Positions 44,249 through 54,055 of a DNA stretch of 64,000 nucleotides are shown piece by piece. Each line of letters begins with the position of its first letter. Positions within the stretch are counted from its first letter, which is position 1. Position numbers and translations under genes: made by a program. This DNA is from Marinomonas vulgaris. GTDB taxonomy: Bacteria > Pseudomonadota > Gammaproteobacteria > Pseudomonadales > Marinomonadaceae. The notes under the pieces are model-generated. The model had not been told where the DNA came from and searched no databases. It saw nothing but the letters and a program-made list of their open reading frames with translations. The stretch covers positions 424,869 to 488,868 of the forward strand of contig NZ_JAGSSV010000001.1 of the NCBI RefSeq assembly GCF_018145875.1. The letters are read 5' to 3'.

Positions 44249-47200
44249 GTAATTCGCCCATATCGAGGTTTTCCATCGGTTTGTAGAAATAATAACCTTG
44301 GAAAATCTCGCACCCTAACGATGCCAACTTCTCCACCTGTTCAGCGGTTTCAACGCCCTCAGCCACTATCCCCAAGTCCAAGTTCTTTGCCAATTGGATG
44401 ATGGTTTCACAAATTTTTCCGTCTTCTGAGTGACTATCGCATTCATTCACAAACGATTGATCTATCTTGAGAATATCCAGTGGCAGCTTTTTAAGATAAC
44501 TGAGTGACGAATAGCCCGTACCAAAGTCATCAATAGAGATCTTAATGTTCAGCGCTTTCAACTCAGCCATCACCTCAATACAACGTTCAACGTCGCTGAG
44601 CAATACGCCCTCGGTGATTTCAATTTCCACAAAACGCCCATCAATGTCGTACTCTGCCATCTTTGCGGCTATGTAAGGCACCAGAGTTTCCGACACCAGG
44701 TGCCGCCCCGATATATTCATCGCGATAGGTACGCACTTGGCACCTTGATCGTGCCACATTCGACACTGTGCAAAGGTATGATCGATCACCCACTCGTCAA
44801 CAATAATAATCAGGTTAGATTCCTCCGCGATGGGAATAAATTCCGCCGGTGAAATCAAACCCTTAGTAGGGTGATTCCAGCGAATCAGTACTTCTAACCC
44901 CATAATATGACCTTGATGAACCGACACCTTGGGTTGATACACCAGATAAAACTGATCCGACACCAAGGCTTCATTGATTTCTTTTTCAAAACCGAATTTC
45001 TGTGTGGCCAAATTGGTCATATCGGGACGGAAAAACTGCGCGTTATCGCGGCCCTTTTCTTTCGCCCAATACATAGCGATGTCCGCTTGTTGAATCAGTT
45101 GATCAGCGTCCAAACTTTGTTCATTAGTGAAGGCAACGCCGATACTGGTCGGAATCGTGTAGTACTGTTCATTCAAATGAATGGGGGCACGCATCACACC
45201 TAAAATGGTTTGCGCCCGTTCGGTCAATTCTGCTTCGCTGACCTTTTCGGTGACCATCAGCACAAATTCGTCCCCGCCCCAGCGGGCAATCACATCACTC
45301 TCGTCCGACACCGAGCGAAGTCGCGTCGCCACTTCGCACAACAGCTCGTCACCGGCTTTGTGCCCTAATGTGTCATTGATGATTTTGAAATTATCTAAAT
45401 CCAGAAATAGCAAACCAACCGATGTTTTCTGCTTAGTGGCGAACAAGAGTGCACTCACTAAAGAATCCATTAAATAGGTTCGATTGTATAAACCTGTTAA
45501 TGGGTCGCTGTACGCCAACTGTTTTAATCGTTTTTGCAATTTGACTTGCCGCGTCATGTCGCGAATATGAAGCGTGTATTCGCTATCTGTTGAGCTTTCT
45601 GTGTTCGCTTTGGTAATAGCAATTTCAGCGGGAAAGGGTTGATTAGATTCACGCTGTAATCGAAACGGGTTACGACGATTCAAGATCAAGCCAGTTGAAG
45701 AGGAAAAGCCGGAGTGCAGGCTAGTGGATATTTTATATCGATCTTCCTCTAAAATGAATAAATCGATAAAGCTCCCGCCTCGTACCTGTTTTTTCAAACA
45801 ACCAAAAGTACGCTCCGCCGCAGGATTAAACTCCATCACCGAACCGAAACGGTCTATGGTCACAATGCAGTCCATAGAGGAATTCAGAATCGCCGACTTA
45901 CGCACTTCACTTTCTTGAAAGCGCATCAGGGCATCGTCTCGTTGAGTAATCTCACTGTTGACCCGATTGATGACCTGATTGTATTTTTGCGCGATTTGAC
46001 CCACTTCCGTAAAAGGCTCTTCAGGAACCGGAGTCGAAAAATCCGCATGATTTTGTTGATATTGCATGGAGGTTAACAAATCAAACATTTCCGTAGTCGC
46101 TCTGTGTTCGGCTACGTTTAACCCTTGCTCTTCTTGCTCTCTACTCGCTCTCAACGGCATAACTTTGTTCAGCAGCCACATACCGGCAAAGCCAATAACA
46201 AAACAGTACAAGCCAATCGAGACAATACCCAGCGCCTGCACACCCAGCTGCTCCATGGTGCTCAAACCGTTGGCAATTTTATCCGTCTGACCAAACAAGG
46301 CGACGCTGAGCGTGCCCCAAATACCAGCAAATAAATGCGCAGGTACTACATCTAGCGCGTCGTCTAGTCGCCATCGTTCCATCAAAAGACTGCCGTAATA
46401 CACCACGACGCCAGACACAGCACCGATCACGATCGCCGCCCCAGGTGACACAATGTGACAAGCGGCGGTAATGCCCACCAGCCCAGCAATGGTGCCATTG
46501 AGAACAAAACCGACTTCAATATAGCCATCACGAATGTAATTGATCGCTGCCGCGACTATGCCGCCCCAAGCGGCTGATATGAATGTGTTAAGAATAATCA
46601 GCGGCACCGCATCCGTCAGCGCAAGCGTACTGCCGCCATTGAAACCGAACCAGCCAAACCAAATCAATAAGGTTCCCAAGGCAGACAAAGGCAAATTATT
46701 TCCAGGAGGAAGACGAATGCCCTCTTCGAATCGGCCCAAGCGAGGCCCTATGATAATAATAGCCGCCAAGGCGACCCATCCACCGACCGAATGCACCACG
46801 GTAGCACCAGCAAAATCAATAAAGCCTAGGGATTCTAGCCAGCCTTGAGAACTTTCTGAAGTAAACGCACCAGACCAAGCCCAATGACCGACAATCGGGT
46901 AAATCAGAGCACTCAACACACAGGTGATGGACAGATAGCCAACAAACGTCATGCGCTCCGCCACCGCACCCGATGTTAAGGTGGCGGCCGTACCGCAAAA
47001 CATCATTTGAAAAATAAAAAAGCTGATCTCCCACGGCGTGTGGGTATCATCAAAAAAGAAATGACTGCGTCCGAACAAACCCACTACCGAGTCACCGAAC
47101 ATGATGCCAAAGCCAAATAACCAAAAAATGGTCGTCGACACAATAAAATCAGAAATATTTTTTGCCGCTACATTGATGCTATTTTTACTGCGGATACGAC

Positions 47201-47285
47201 CGCTTTCTAAGCATAAAAAACCGGCTTGCATCAAAAAAACAAAGGCCGAGGTTACCAATAACCAAGAGTACTCTTCCATAGACAT
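44223..47285 (-). CDS. Ammonium transporter fused to PAS, GGDEF and EAL domains
   Basis: The product has 1020 residues. Residues 1-375 form an Amt channel: GHWAW at 133-137, D157 and H165 in DFAGATVVHSVGG, H317 in VPAHLFAGIWG, and FQMMFCGTAATLTSGAVAER near 92-111. So the twin pore histidines and the ammonium-site Asp are present. After a linker come PAS (about 460-575), GGDEF (about 590-750, intact GGDEF at 670-674; the I-site position reads DESD) and EAL (about 765-1010) with EVL in place of EAL, DDFGTGYSSL and VAEGVETAEQ. The likely role is to couple ammonium to c-di-GMP level. No glnK adjoins it. Confidence 0.93.
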   Translation of the reverse strand: MSMEEYSWLLVTSAFVFLMQAGFLCLESGRIRSKNSINVAAKNISDFIVSTTIFWLFGFGIMFGDSVVGLFGRSHFFFDDTHTPWEISFFIFQMMFCGTAATLTSGAVAERMTFVGYLSITCVLSALIYPIVGHWAWSGAFTSESSQGWLESLGFIDFAGATVVHSVGGWVALAAIIIIGPRLGRFEEGIRLPPGNNLPLSALGTLLIWFGWFGFNGGSTLALTDAVPLIILNTFISAAWGGIVAAAINYIRDGYIEVGFVLNGTIAGLVGITAACHIVSPGAAIVIGAVSGVVVYYGSLLMERWRLDDALDVVPAHLFAGIWGTLSVALFGQTDKIANGLSTMEQLGVQALGIVSIGLYCFVIGFAGMWLLNKVMPLRASREQEEQGLNVAEHRATTEMFDLLTSMQYQQNHADFSTPVPEEPFTEVGQIAQKYNQVINRVNSEITQRDDALMRFQESEVRKSAILNSSMDCIVTIDRFGSVMEFNPAAERTFGCLKKQVRGGSFIDLFILEEDRYKISTSLHSGFSSSTGLILNRRNPFRLQRESNQPFPAEIAITKANTESSTDSEYTLHIRDMTRQVKLQKRLKQLAYSDPLTGLYNRTYLMDSLVSALLFATKQKTSVGLLFLDLDNFKIINDTLGHKAGDELLCEVATRLRSVSDESDVIARWGGDEFVLMVTEKVSEAELTERAQTILGVMRAPIHLNEQYYTIPTSIGVAFTNEQSLDADQLIQQADIAMYWAKEKGRDNAQFFRPDMTNLATQKFGFEKEINEALVSDQFYLVYQPKVSVHQGHIMGLEVLIRWNHPTKGLISPAEFIPIAEESNLIIIVDEWVIDHTFAQCRMWHDQGAKCVPIAMNISGRHLVSETLVPYIAAKMAEYDIDGRFVEIEITEGVLLSDVERCIEVMAELKALNIKISIDDFGTGYSSLSYLKKLPLDILKIDQSFVNECDSHSEDGKICETIIQLAKNLDLGIVAEGVETAEQVEKLASLGCEIFQGYYFYKPMENLDMGELLMSGPSEY

Positions 47286-47426
47286 CCTAAGCGGTTAAAA
47301 TCACTGACATGCGCCACATCGGCTGTTCATCAAACGCCATTACAGTGCAAAAAAACACCATTGCTATCATTCAATAGTTACGCCAACTTTCTATAACGTT
47401 TCTATTTAAAACGTAACAAAACAAAA

Positions 47427-47454
47427 AGGCCAGTCATAGACCAGCCTTTTATCT
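47427..47454 (-). terminator. Probable terminator of ppx
   Basis: AAAAGGC pairs with GCCTTTT, with GTC/GAC inside giving extra pairing and a small bulge; on the minus strand the stem is followed by a T-run. It lies about 55 bp after the ppx stop. Confidence 0.7.
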
Positions 47455-47509
47455 TCTTATTCTGTAACGATTATCTCAGCACTCTGAGAAACACCGCATC
47501 AATACACGG

Positions 47510-49027
47510 CTAACTGAACGTCATTTGATAATCGCCAACGGCAAGGTAATCGGCTTCCCGCTGTAGATTGGCCAACGTGAGTGGTCGGCCATCTAACCAG
47601 CCAGATAAAAACTCAGCATGAATCGTTTTTCCTTCTGCTTTTAAAGTGAAGATTGGCATGTCGCCTTCTTTGCGATCATTGTGCAAAAGAATCGATAAAC
47701 GCAGTAGAATCGACAATCGATCCAAGTCTTGCTGGTCGCTTTTAGTAAAACGGTAATCTACAGACTGAGTGAATTTTCGACGATGCCGTACAATTAAATT
47801 CGCTAAAGCCTGTTGCTCTTGTTGCGAAAATCCCGGCATGTCAGATTCACGAATAATATAGGCACCATGTTTATGGTAACGGCTATGGGAAATGCCGACA
47901 CCCACTTCGTGTAACAACCCGGCCCAGCGCAGCAAGTCTTCACTGGAAATATTGTTGAGCCCCCAGCTTTCTTTTACCTGAGCCAGAGCAGATAACGCCG
48001 TATTTGTGACTAACTTCGCTTGCTCGGTATCAATGTGATATTGGCTCAACATGTAGTTTACCGTGCGCTCACGGATATCTGAGTCGGCATAGCGCCCCAT
48101 GATGTCGAACAAAACACCTTCTCGAAGCGCACCGGTGGAAAAATCCATTTGTTTGATATCAAAACACTCAAACACCGCGGTTAAAATAGCAATGCCTGCG
48201 GCAAAGGTGCCTTTGCGCTCGGGTTTTAGACCAATCAACTCCAAGTTATCTGCGTGACCGGCAGCAAACAAGGCCTTCTGAATTTGCTTCAACGCCTTGG
48301 CGGTTATGCCTTTTTTGCTCCAGTTGTTTTCCTTGATGATGTTGTAAGCGGCTTTGATTGTGCCCGAAGACCCTATCGCCAAGTCCCAAGTCTCATCAAG
48401 GTAATCATCTTGGATGCTTAACAACTCCAAACGAGCAGCGGTCACGGCTTTTTGAAAATTCAGCTTATTAATAACGCCATCTTCAAAGAAACGCTGCTTA
48501 AAGCTGACACATCCCATATGAAGGCTTTCTGTCAAAATTGGATCGAGCTGTTTGCCAATGATAAATTCCGTACTACCACCACCAATGTCTACCACCAAGC
48601 GTTTCGATTCACCATGATCCATGGTGCGTGCAACGCCCACATAAATAAGACGTGCTTCTTCTCGACCAGCAATAATCTCCACTGGGTGGCTCATTATGTC
48701 CATGGCTTTACCAATGAAATCATAACGGTTTTTCGCCACACGTAATGCGTTGGTGCCGACAACTCGAACCGAACCCGGTGGCATATCTTCTATCACCTGA
48801 GCAAACTGCGCCAAACAGTCTAGGCCACGTTGCTGAGAGTCGTCATCTAAATGTCCATTCACCAGCCCTGCCGCCAACTGTACCTTGTCACCGTATTCAC
48901 CCGTAATGCGTAACTGACCGTGGGTAACTTGTGCTATGACCATATGGAAACTATTTGATCCTAGATCAATGGCTGCAATTTTTTCAAAAGGAAAGTCGTG
49001 AGATTGTTGCAAAAAGAGTGATTGCAT
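47510..49027 (-). CDS. ppx: Exopolyphosphatase (Ppx/GppA family)
   Basis: This 505-residue ASKHA-fold hydrolase releases phosphate from polyphosphate ends (and may hydrolyse pppGpp). Visible are AAIDLGSNSFHMVIA (phosphate-1 loop), GREEARLIYVGVARTM, VVDIGGGSTEFIIG (phosphate-2 loop) and the C-terminal HD-like region with LLHEVGVGISHSRYHKHGAY. Length fits Ppx. It is divergent from rho across 519 bp and about 10 kb from ppk, whereas in Pseudomonas ppk, ppx, trxA and rho lie together. Confidence 0.93.
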   Translation of the reverse strand: MQSLFLQQSHDFPFEKIAAIDLGSNSFHMVIAQVTHGQLRITGEYGDKVQLAAGLVNGHLDDDSQQRGLDCLAQFAQVIEDMPPGSVRVVGTNALRVAKNRYDFIGKAMDIMSHPVEIIAGREEARLIYVGVARTMDHGESKRLVVDIGGGSTEFIIGKQLDPILTESLHMGCVSFKQRFFEDGVINKLNFQKAVTAARLELLSIQDDYLDETWDLAIGSSGTIKAAYNIIKENNWSKKGITAKALKQIQKALFAAGHADNLELIGLKPERKGTFAAGIAILTAVFECFDIKQMDFSTGALREGVLFDIMGRYADSDIRERTVNYMLSQYHIDTEQAKLVTNTALSALAQVKESWGLNNISSEDLLRWAGLLHEVGVGISHSRYHKHGAYIIRESDMPGFSQQEQQALANLIVRHRRKFTQSVDYRFTKSDQQDLDRLSILLRLSILLHNDRKEGDMPIFTLKAEGKTIHAEFLSGWLDGRPLTLANLQREADYLAVGDYQMTFS

Positions 49028-49546
49028 TCAAAAAGCCTTAGGTTGCCGACGTCTTAATTAAAGTAAGAGTATAGCAGTTCCCTTGGTATGTCATTGCTAT
49101 CGAAACGGTAGAATTGACCTCTACAATTGTGATGTTTCTGTGACAATGATAGGTGTTTACTAAAAAGCAAGAAATACACTGGGTTGGGCGAGCAATAACT
49201 TCGCAATAAGCACCAAAAAAGCCTAATTTGATCAAAAAACTAGCAGAAAATGTTTTTTTCCTAAATTTGACTATAGACCTCACGTTTAACTCGCACTATA
49301 GTAGCAATGGTCTTAATAATGACATTGCAGGATGCAAATCAGATAAGATCCCAATCAAATTGTTTCGCGCTGTATTGGCTCAGCCCTACCCGGGCTAATG
49401 TAAATCAAAACAAAATTTAACCCTGTGTTTTTATTTACATGCCGAATAGCTGATATATTGTTAAATACTTCCAGACACCTATTATTGTTAATGATTAACC
49501 ATAATTCCGTCATTCTTCCTCAAATGAGCTAATACAAAACCCGTTT
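49028..49546. other. Long ppx/rho divergent intergenic region, no gene found
   Basis: These 519 bp hold no supported gene and no trxA. There is a small hairpin AGCCC-TACCC-GGGCT at 49382-49396. About 100 bp before rho, TTTACA (49434) and TATATT/TATTGT (49454-49461) form a poor promoter candidate. The long leader fits the autoregulated rho leaders known in other bacteria, but no specific element can be named. Confidence 0.45.
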
Positions 49547-50812
49547 ATGAACCTTACCGACTTAAAACAGAAATCAGTACACGAACTTTTAGAAATCGCA
49601 GCAGAAATGGGCCTAGACAATATGGCTCGTTCCCGAAAACAAGATGTTATTTTTTCAATCCTAAAGCGTCATGCAAAAGGTGGGGAAGACATTTACGGCG
49701 ACGGTATTCTAGAAATTCTTCAAGATGGCTTTGGCTTTTTGCGCTCTCCTGACAGCTCTTATCTGGCCGGCCCTGACGATATTTATGTTTCGCCAAGCCA
49801 AATCAGACGCTTTAACTTACGCACAGGCGACACCATTGCCGGTAAGATACGTCCACCAAAAGACGGCGAACGCTACTTTGCTCTATTAAAAGTTAATGAA
49901 ATCAACTTTGATAAGCCTGAAAGTGTTCGAAATAAGATCCTGTTTGAAAACTTAACACCGCTGTTTCCTGATGAACGCTTACTAATGGAAGCGGGTAACG
50001 GCTCTACTGAAGATGTGACTTCTCGTATTATCGACCTCGTTGCCCCAATGGGTAAAGGTCAACGTGCCTTGGTGGTTTCTCCACCAAAAGCCGGTAAAAC
50101 CTTCATGTTGCAGAACATTGCCAATGCCATCACTCGCAACAACCCAGAATGTCATTTGATCGTATTATTGATCGATGAGCGCCCTGAGGAAGTCACCGAA
50201 ATGTCTCGTACCGTTCGCGGTGAAGTGGTGGCCTCTACGTTTGATGAGCCACCAGCACGTCACGTTCAGGTGGCTGAAATGGTAATCGAAAAAGCCAAGC
50301 GTCTCGTTGAACATAAGCGCGATGTGGTTATTCTGCTGGATTCTATCACTCGTTTAGCACGTGCTTACAACACGGTTATTCCATCCTCTGGTAAAGTATT
50401 AACCGGTGGTGTGGATGCGAATGCACTAGAACGTCCGAAGCGCTTTTTTGGTGCTGCTCGTAACATCGAAGAAGGCGGCAGCTTAACCATCATCGCTACC
50501 GCTTTAGTGGATACAGGATCCAAAATGGACGAAGTTATCTTTGAGGAATTTAAAGGGACAGGTAACTCAGAATTGCACCTTGACCGTAAAATTGCTGAAA
50601 AGCGCACCTTCCCAGCGATCAATATCCGTCGCTCTGGTACACGCCGTGAAGACTTGTTGACATCTGAAGATGAATTACAGCGCATGTGGATCCTGCGCAA
50701 GCTACTAAACCCAATGGAAGATGTCGCCGCCACGGAGTTCTTAATCGATCGCTTAAAAGTCACACAGACCAATGATGACTTCTTTGAATCGATGAAAGGC
50801 AAAAATAAATAA
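49547..50812 (+). CDS. rho: Transcription termination factor Rho
   Basis: This 421-residue hexameric RNA helicase has an N-terminal helical domain ([20 protein letters not shown]), a cold-shock-like primary RNA site ([20 protein letters not shown]), Walker [15 protein letters not shown], Walker [18 protein letters not shown]-loop and R-loop ([20 protein letters not shown]). It frees RNA polymerase from untranslated transcripts. Length and motifs match E. coli Rho closely. A terminator follows. Confidence 0.98.
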   Translation: MNLTDLKQKSVHELLEIAAEMGLDNMARSRKQDVIFSILKRHAKGGEDIYGDGILEILQDGFGFLRSPDSSYLAGPDDIYVSPSQIRRFNLRTGDTIAGKIRPPKDGERYFALLKVNEINFDKPESVRNKILFENLTPLFPDERLLMEAGNGSTEDVTSRIIDLVAPMGKGQRALVVSPPKAGKTFMLQNIANAITRNNPECHLIVLLIDERPEEVTEMSRTVRGEVVASTFDEPPARHVQVAEMVIEKAKRLVEHKRDVVILLDSITRLARAYNTVIPSSGKVLTGGVDANALERPKRFFGAARNIEEGGSLTIIATALVDTGSKMDEVIFEEFKGTGNSELHLDRKIAEKRTFPAINIRRSGTRREDLLTSEDELQRMWILRKLLNPMEDVAATEFLIDRLKVTQTNDDFFESMKGKNK

Positions 50813-50831
50813 GCAGATTTTCTGCTGCTGG

Positions 50832-50861
50832 AAAAACCACTTCTTTTAAGTGGTTTTTTTT
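50832..50861 (+). terminator. Intrinsic terminator after rho
   Basis: ACCACTT (50836-50842) pairs with AAGTGGT (50848-50854) around CTTTT, with A residues before the stem and nine T residues at its end. Confidence 0.93.
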
Positions 50862-50944
50862 TACTTATACACACGGTTTAATGGCTTTTAACGGCTACCT
50901 TTTATTACATCAAGGCAAGCGCGATTTATTTTGGAGTAATTTAC

Positions 50945-51673
50945 ATGAAAGAGATTTCCGCGACGGTTAATACGGTTGAGTTGGTTAACCATAATGTTTA
51001 TCAAGTTGAGTTAACCGTTGAAAATCTGACATTTTCAGCTGGACAATATCTTATGGTGGTATTGCCTAGTGGTGAGCAAGTGCCTTATTCCATTGGCAGC
51101 GCTCCCCACGAGCTACCTAACTTAACCCTGTACGTGTTGGTTTCTGATACGGGATCGTTAGCTCATAAAGTCATTGAGCACATTAAATCCAGCGACAAAA
51201 TCACCATCAAAGCACCAGGTGGCGATTGTCATCTCAGCAACGGCGTACTGGATACGCAAGCTGAACACATTCTGCTCATTGCTGGCGGCACAGGCTTTGC
51301 TCAAATCAAAAGCTTGTTCAGCGCGTTGGTCGAACAAAATTACAGCGGCAAGGTGTCTTTTTATTGGGGTTTACGTACCGCAAACGATGTATTTGCTCAA
51401 CAATGGCTAGAAGACGCTCACAAGTATTCGCCCTTCACGTTAGACGTAGTGGTAAATGAGCCAAGCGAACAATGGCAAGGACGACACGGTTGGTTGTACG
51501 AAGCCATTCTTCAAGATCACCCAGACCTTAGCCAAAGTGCGGCCTTTATTTGTGGCTCAGTGGGTATGGTATACGGCACACTGGATCAATTAGAACAAAA
51601 AGGAATGAGCCAAGATCGCTGCTTCTCTGATGTTTTCGCCTACGCACCACGTCCAGAAAAGCCTGAACTATAA
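50945..51673 (+). CDS. fre: NAD(P)H-flavin reductase (Fre/LuxG-like)
   Basis: The 242-residue product is a ferredoxin-NADP reductase-fold protein that passes hydride from NAD(P)H to free flavin. The flavin-binding segment VPYSIGSAPHELPNLTLYVL, LIAGGTGFAQIKSLFSAL (nicotinamide loop) and the terminal CGSVGMVYG and DVFAYAPRP all match Fre. Free reduced flavin can reduce ferric complexes and support other enzymes. GGAG precedes the ATG by about 9 nt. It is monocistronic between two terminators. Confidence 0.9.
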   Translation: MKEISATVNTVELVNHNVYQVELTVENLTFSAGQYLMVVLPSGEQVPYSIGSAPHELPNLTLYVLVSDTGSLAHKVIEHIKSSDKITIKAPGGDCHLSNGVLDTQAEHILLIAGGTGFAQIKSLFSALVEQNYSGKVSFYWGLRTANDVFAQQWLEDAHKYSPFTLDVVVNEPSEQWQGRHGWLYEAILQDHPDLSQSAAFICGSVGMVYGTLDQLEQKGMSQDRCFSDVFAYAPRPEKPEL

Positions 51674-51729
51674 GCAACAACGGCTCGCTCCATGTACTGA
51701 TCTCTGTAAGAGCAACCTGACATATAATA

Positions 51730-51764
51730 AAAAAGGCTCCAATCTAGATGGGAGCCTTTTTTTA
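51730..51764. terminator. Bidirectional intrinsic terminator between fre and yfcL
   Basis: AAAAAGGCTCC (51730-51740) pairs with GGAGCCTTTTT (51751-51761), with A- and T-runs on both sides. It serves fre and the convergent yfcL gene. Confidence 0.9.
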
Positions 51765-51787
51765 TTACATCTAGTGTAACCAAAAGA

Positions 51788-52060
51788 TCAAACGGCTTTC
51801 GCGCATACCGATTGCCACAAGACGGTGATGTTTTCTTGATCCGCCTCCACCACGCCTTCCACTTCAAGTGTCTCATTTAATACAGCAGTAAAATTTTGGT
51901 CAAACGCTTCTTTACCTTCCCCTTCAACACTGCTGTGTAAACCCAGTAACCCCAGCAAATAAGCGCAATAGAAAAGCTCGTCGCCTTCCTCAGCTTGGTG
52001 TTCCATTTCTCGTAAAGTGTCGCATAACTGATCGGCACGTTCTGAAAAAGTCATGGTCAT
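51788..52060 (-). CDS. yfcL: YfcL-family protein
   Basis: This is a 90-residue acidic protein (88 if it starts at the second ATG, 52054). The segment EEGDELFYCAYLLGLLGLHS matches the DELFASGYL-like core of E. coli YfcL. The biochemical role is not known. It is convergent with fre and downstream of mqo on the same strand, but the hairpin at 52104-52132 lies between mqo and this gene. Confidence 0.75.
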   Translation of the reverse strand: MTMTFSERADQLCDTLREMEHQAEEGDELFYCAYLLGLLGLHSSVEGEGKEAFDQNFTAVLNETLEVEGVVEADQENITVLWQSVCAKAV

Positions 52061-52103
52061 AATCTATCTCGTGTTCCTGTATTCTTTGAGGGCAATAAAT
52101 CAA

Positions 52104-52132
52104 TAAAAAAGCCGGGATGGGTCCCAGCTTTT
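52104..52132 (-). terminator. Intrinsic terminator of mqo
   Basis: GGGA (52114 region) pairs with TCCC around TGGG, flanked by AAAAGC/GCTTTT with a single mismatch; on the minus strand a T-run follows. It lies about 45 bp after the mqo stop. Confidence 0.75.
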
Positions 52133-52174
52133 CAATGAATTGCTATCTTCGTTGAGCTTGCCTAAAGAGTCAAA

Positions 52175-53653
52175 TTAAGGCTTTAAATTCAAGGTGTCTA
52201 AAGTCCGTGCACGAACAGATAATAGTAAGTCGGTATCTTCAATCAATGATTGTCCATACGATGGTACCATTTCTTTCATTTTTTCCTGCCAATCGCTCTC
52301 TTTTAAACGCTCTTGGAAGCAGCGCTCTAAAATACCTATCATGGTATTTACTGTCGTCGATGCTCCTGGAGACGCACCAAGAAGTGCCGCCATCGAGCCG
52401 TCTTCTGTAGCAATGGCTTCGGTTCCAAACTCAAGTTTGCCGCCCAGCTTATCGTCTTTCTTAATGATTTGAACACGCTGCCCTGCGTAGGCGAGTTTCC
52501 AATCGGCATCTTGTGCTTCAGGGAAAAACTGACGCAAGGATTCACAACGGTCTTTGTGTGACTGACGCACTTCACTGATAAGATAGCGGGTTAAATCCAT
52601 GTTATTTTTGCCGACACTCAACATAGGTTTAATATTGTTCAGCTTGATACTTTTCGGTAAATCCCAGAAAGACCCAGTTTTCAAGAATTTAGTCGTAAAG
52701 CCAGCAAAAGGGCCAAAGAGAATGGCTTTTTTCCCATCAATGATACGAGTGTCTAAATGAGGAACAGACATTGGTGGCGCGCCAATCGGGGCAGCACCAT
52801 AAATTTTCGCAAAATGCTGCTCAACCAGTTCAGGTTTTTCACATACTAACCACTGACCACTCACAGGGAAGCCACCGTAGCCAAAGCTTTCTTCTACTCC
52901 AGCTTTTTGCAGCAATGGTAATGCTCCACCGCCAGCGCCTAAAAATACGAATTTTGCATCAACAGTTTTACACTTACCATTTTGCTCAATTGTCACGTCC
53001 CAGCGGCCATCTTTGCGCTTCTTCAGGCTTTTCACATCGCTGTTTACAGATAATTCAAAGTTATCTTGGCCCATCAACAGGGTGCTCATATTACGAGCTA
53101 TTGCACCGAAGTTTACATCGGACCCATGCTCTACTCGTGTCGCCGCAAGAGGTTCGCTATTATCACGATTCCTCATCACCAATGGCATCCACTCTGCCAT
53201 TTTTTCACGATCTTCGGTGTACTGCATTTCTTTGAACGCTGGGTGCGCACTCATTGCCGCATGGCGTGCTTTGAGTTTTTTGACGTTACTCTCACCCCAA
53301 ACAAAACTTTGGTGAGGCACGCGATGAATAAACTCTTGTGGTTGAGGCATCAAGCCTTTTTCCACTAAATAAGACCAAAACTGAAGGCTGATTTCGAAAG
53401 CTGCGTTGATGTTAACAGCCTTGTCGATGTTAACCGTGCCATCTTTGTTTTCAGAGGTGTAATTTAGCTCGCAATAAGCGGCATGGCCTGTACCAGCATT
53501 GTTCCAGCCATCCGTACTTTCTTTTGCCACACTGTCCAATCGCTCCACCATTAACATGGTCATGCTAGGATCGAGTTGCTTGAGTAACACTCCTAGGGTT
53601 GTGCTCATAGCACCACCCCCGACTAGTAAAACGTCTACAGAATTTGAGGTCAT
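52175..53653 (-). CDS. mqo: Malate:quinone oxidoreductase
   Basis: The 492-residue FAD enzyme, peripheral on the inner membrane, oxidises malate to oxaloacetate and passes electrons to quinone. It has VDVLLVGGGAMSTTLGVLLK, GTGHAAYCELNYTSENKDG, VFLGAGGGALPLLQKAGVEE, GFPVSGQWLVCEKPELVEQH and near the end LLGASPGASTTVNTMIGILE. Length fits Mqo. The ATG at 53653 is chosen; an ATG at 53671 and a TTG at 53677 are in frame but have no better ribosome-binding site. Confidence 0.96.
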   Translation of the reverse strand: MTSNSVDVLLVGGGAMSTTLGVLLKQLDPSMTMLMVERLDSVAKESTDGWNNAGTGHAAYCELNYTSENKDGTVNIDKAVNINAAFEISLQFWSYLVEKGLMPQPQEFIHRVPHQSFVWGESNVKKLKARHAAMSAHPAFKEMQYTEDREKMAEWMPLVMRNRDNSEPLAATRVEHGSDVNFGAIARNMSTLLMGQDNFELSVNSDVKSLKKRKDGRWDVTIEQNGKCKTVDAKFVFLGAGGGALPLLQKAGVEESFGYGGFPVSGQWLVCEKPELVEQHFAKIYGAAPIGAPPMSVPHLDTRIIDGKKAILFGPFAGFTTKFLKTGSFWDLPKSIKLNNIKPMLSVGKNNMDLTRYLISEVRQSHKDRCESLRQFFPEAQDADWKLAYAGQRVQIIKKDDKLGGKLEFGTEAIATEDGSMAALLGASPGASTTVNTMIGILERCFQERLKESDWQEKMKEMVPSYGQSLIEDTDLLLSVRARTLDTLNLKP

Positions 53654-53831
53654 ATGATTTCGCCGTGTCATAGCCAATTGGGAATATGAGAGTGATGTAG
53701 AAGAGGGGCTTTTGGCCAGCTGTCTGTATTTGATTCAATATGAGACGGCTTTCTTCATCCTCTCCTCAGAACGCCTTTGCCCGTATGCTGAGATTTCAGC
53801 CATCTAAAGGTTCCTGAGCAGGTGTCAATTT

Positions 53832-53859
53832 ATTATACGGGTTTTGTGCTTAATGTCTT
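53832..53859 (-). promoter_or_regulatory. Candidate sigma-70 promoter of mqo
   Basis: Within the roughly 400-bp gene-free stretch before mqo, the minus strand reads AAGACA, 16 nt, then TATAAT. This gives an mRNA leader of about 170 nt. The -10 is perfect, the -35 is four of six. The rest of 53654-54055 shows no gene. Confidence 0.45.
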
Positions 53860-54055
53860 GAGACCTTAGTAGTAGAAGGTGACCACCTACTTCAGGTTAT
53901 TTTCAAGATATCGCTAATATAGCTTACGTTAGCAGCAAGAATGCCGATTTTTACAACATTAATAACAAACAAGCACATAGAACTCTGCTATATTTAAATG
54001 ATAATGTTCGGTATAAATATACTAAATCTACTTGAAAAATACGCAGGAGTTCACC

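Noticed and set aside
49038..49283. 81-codon open frame between ppx and rho
   Set aside because: No convincing ribosome-binding site, scattered Cys and no recognisable pattern. Kept as intergenic.
52771..53235. 154-codon open frame on the + strand opposite mqo
   Set aside because: mqo is strongly supported by FAD and substrate motifs; this frame has no start signal and no recognisable feature.
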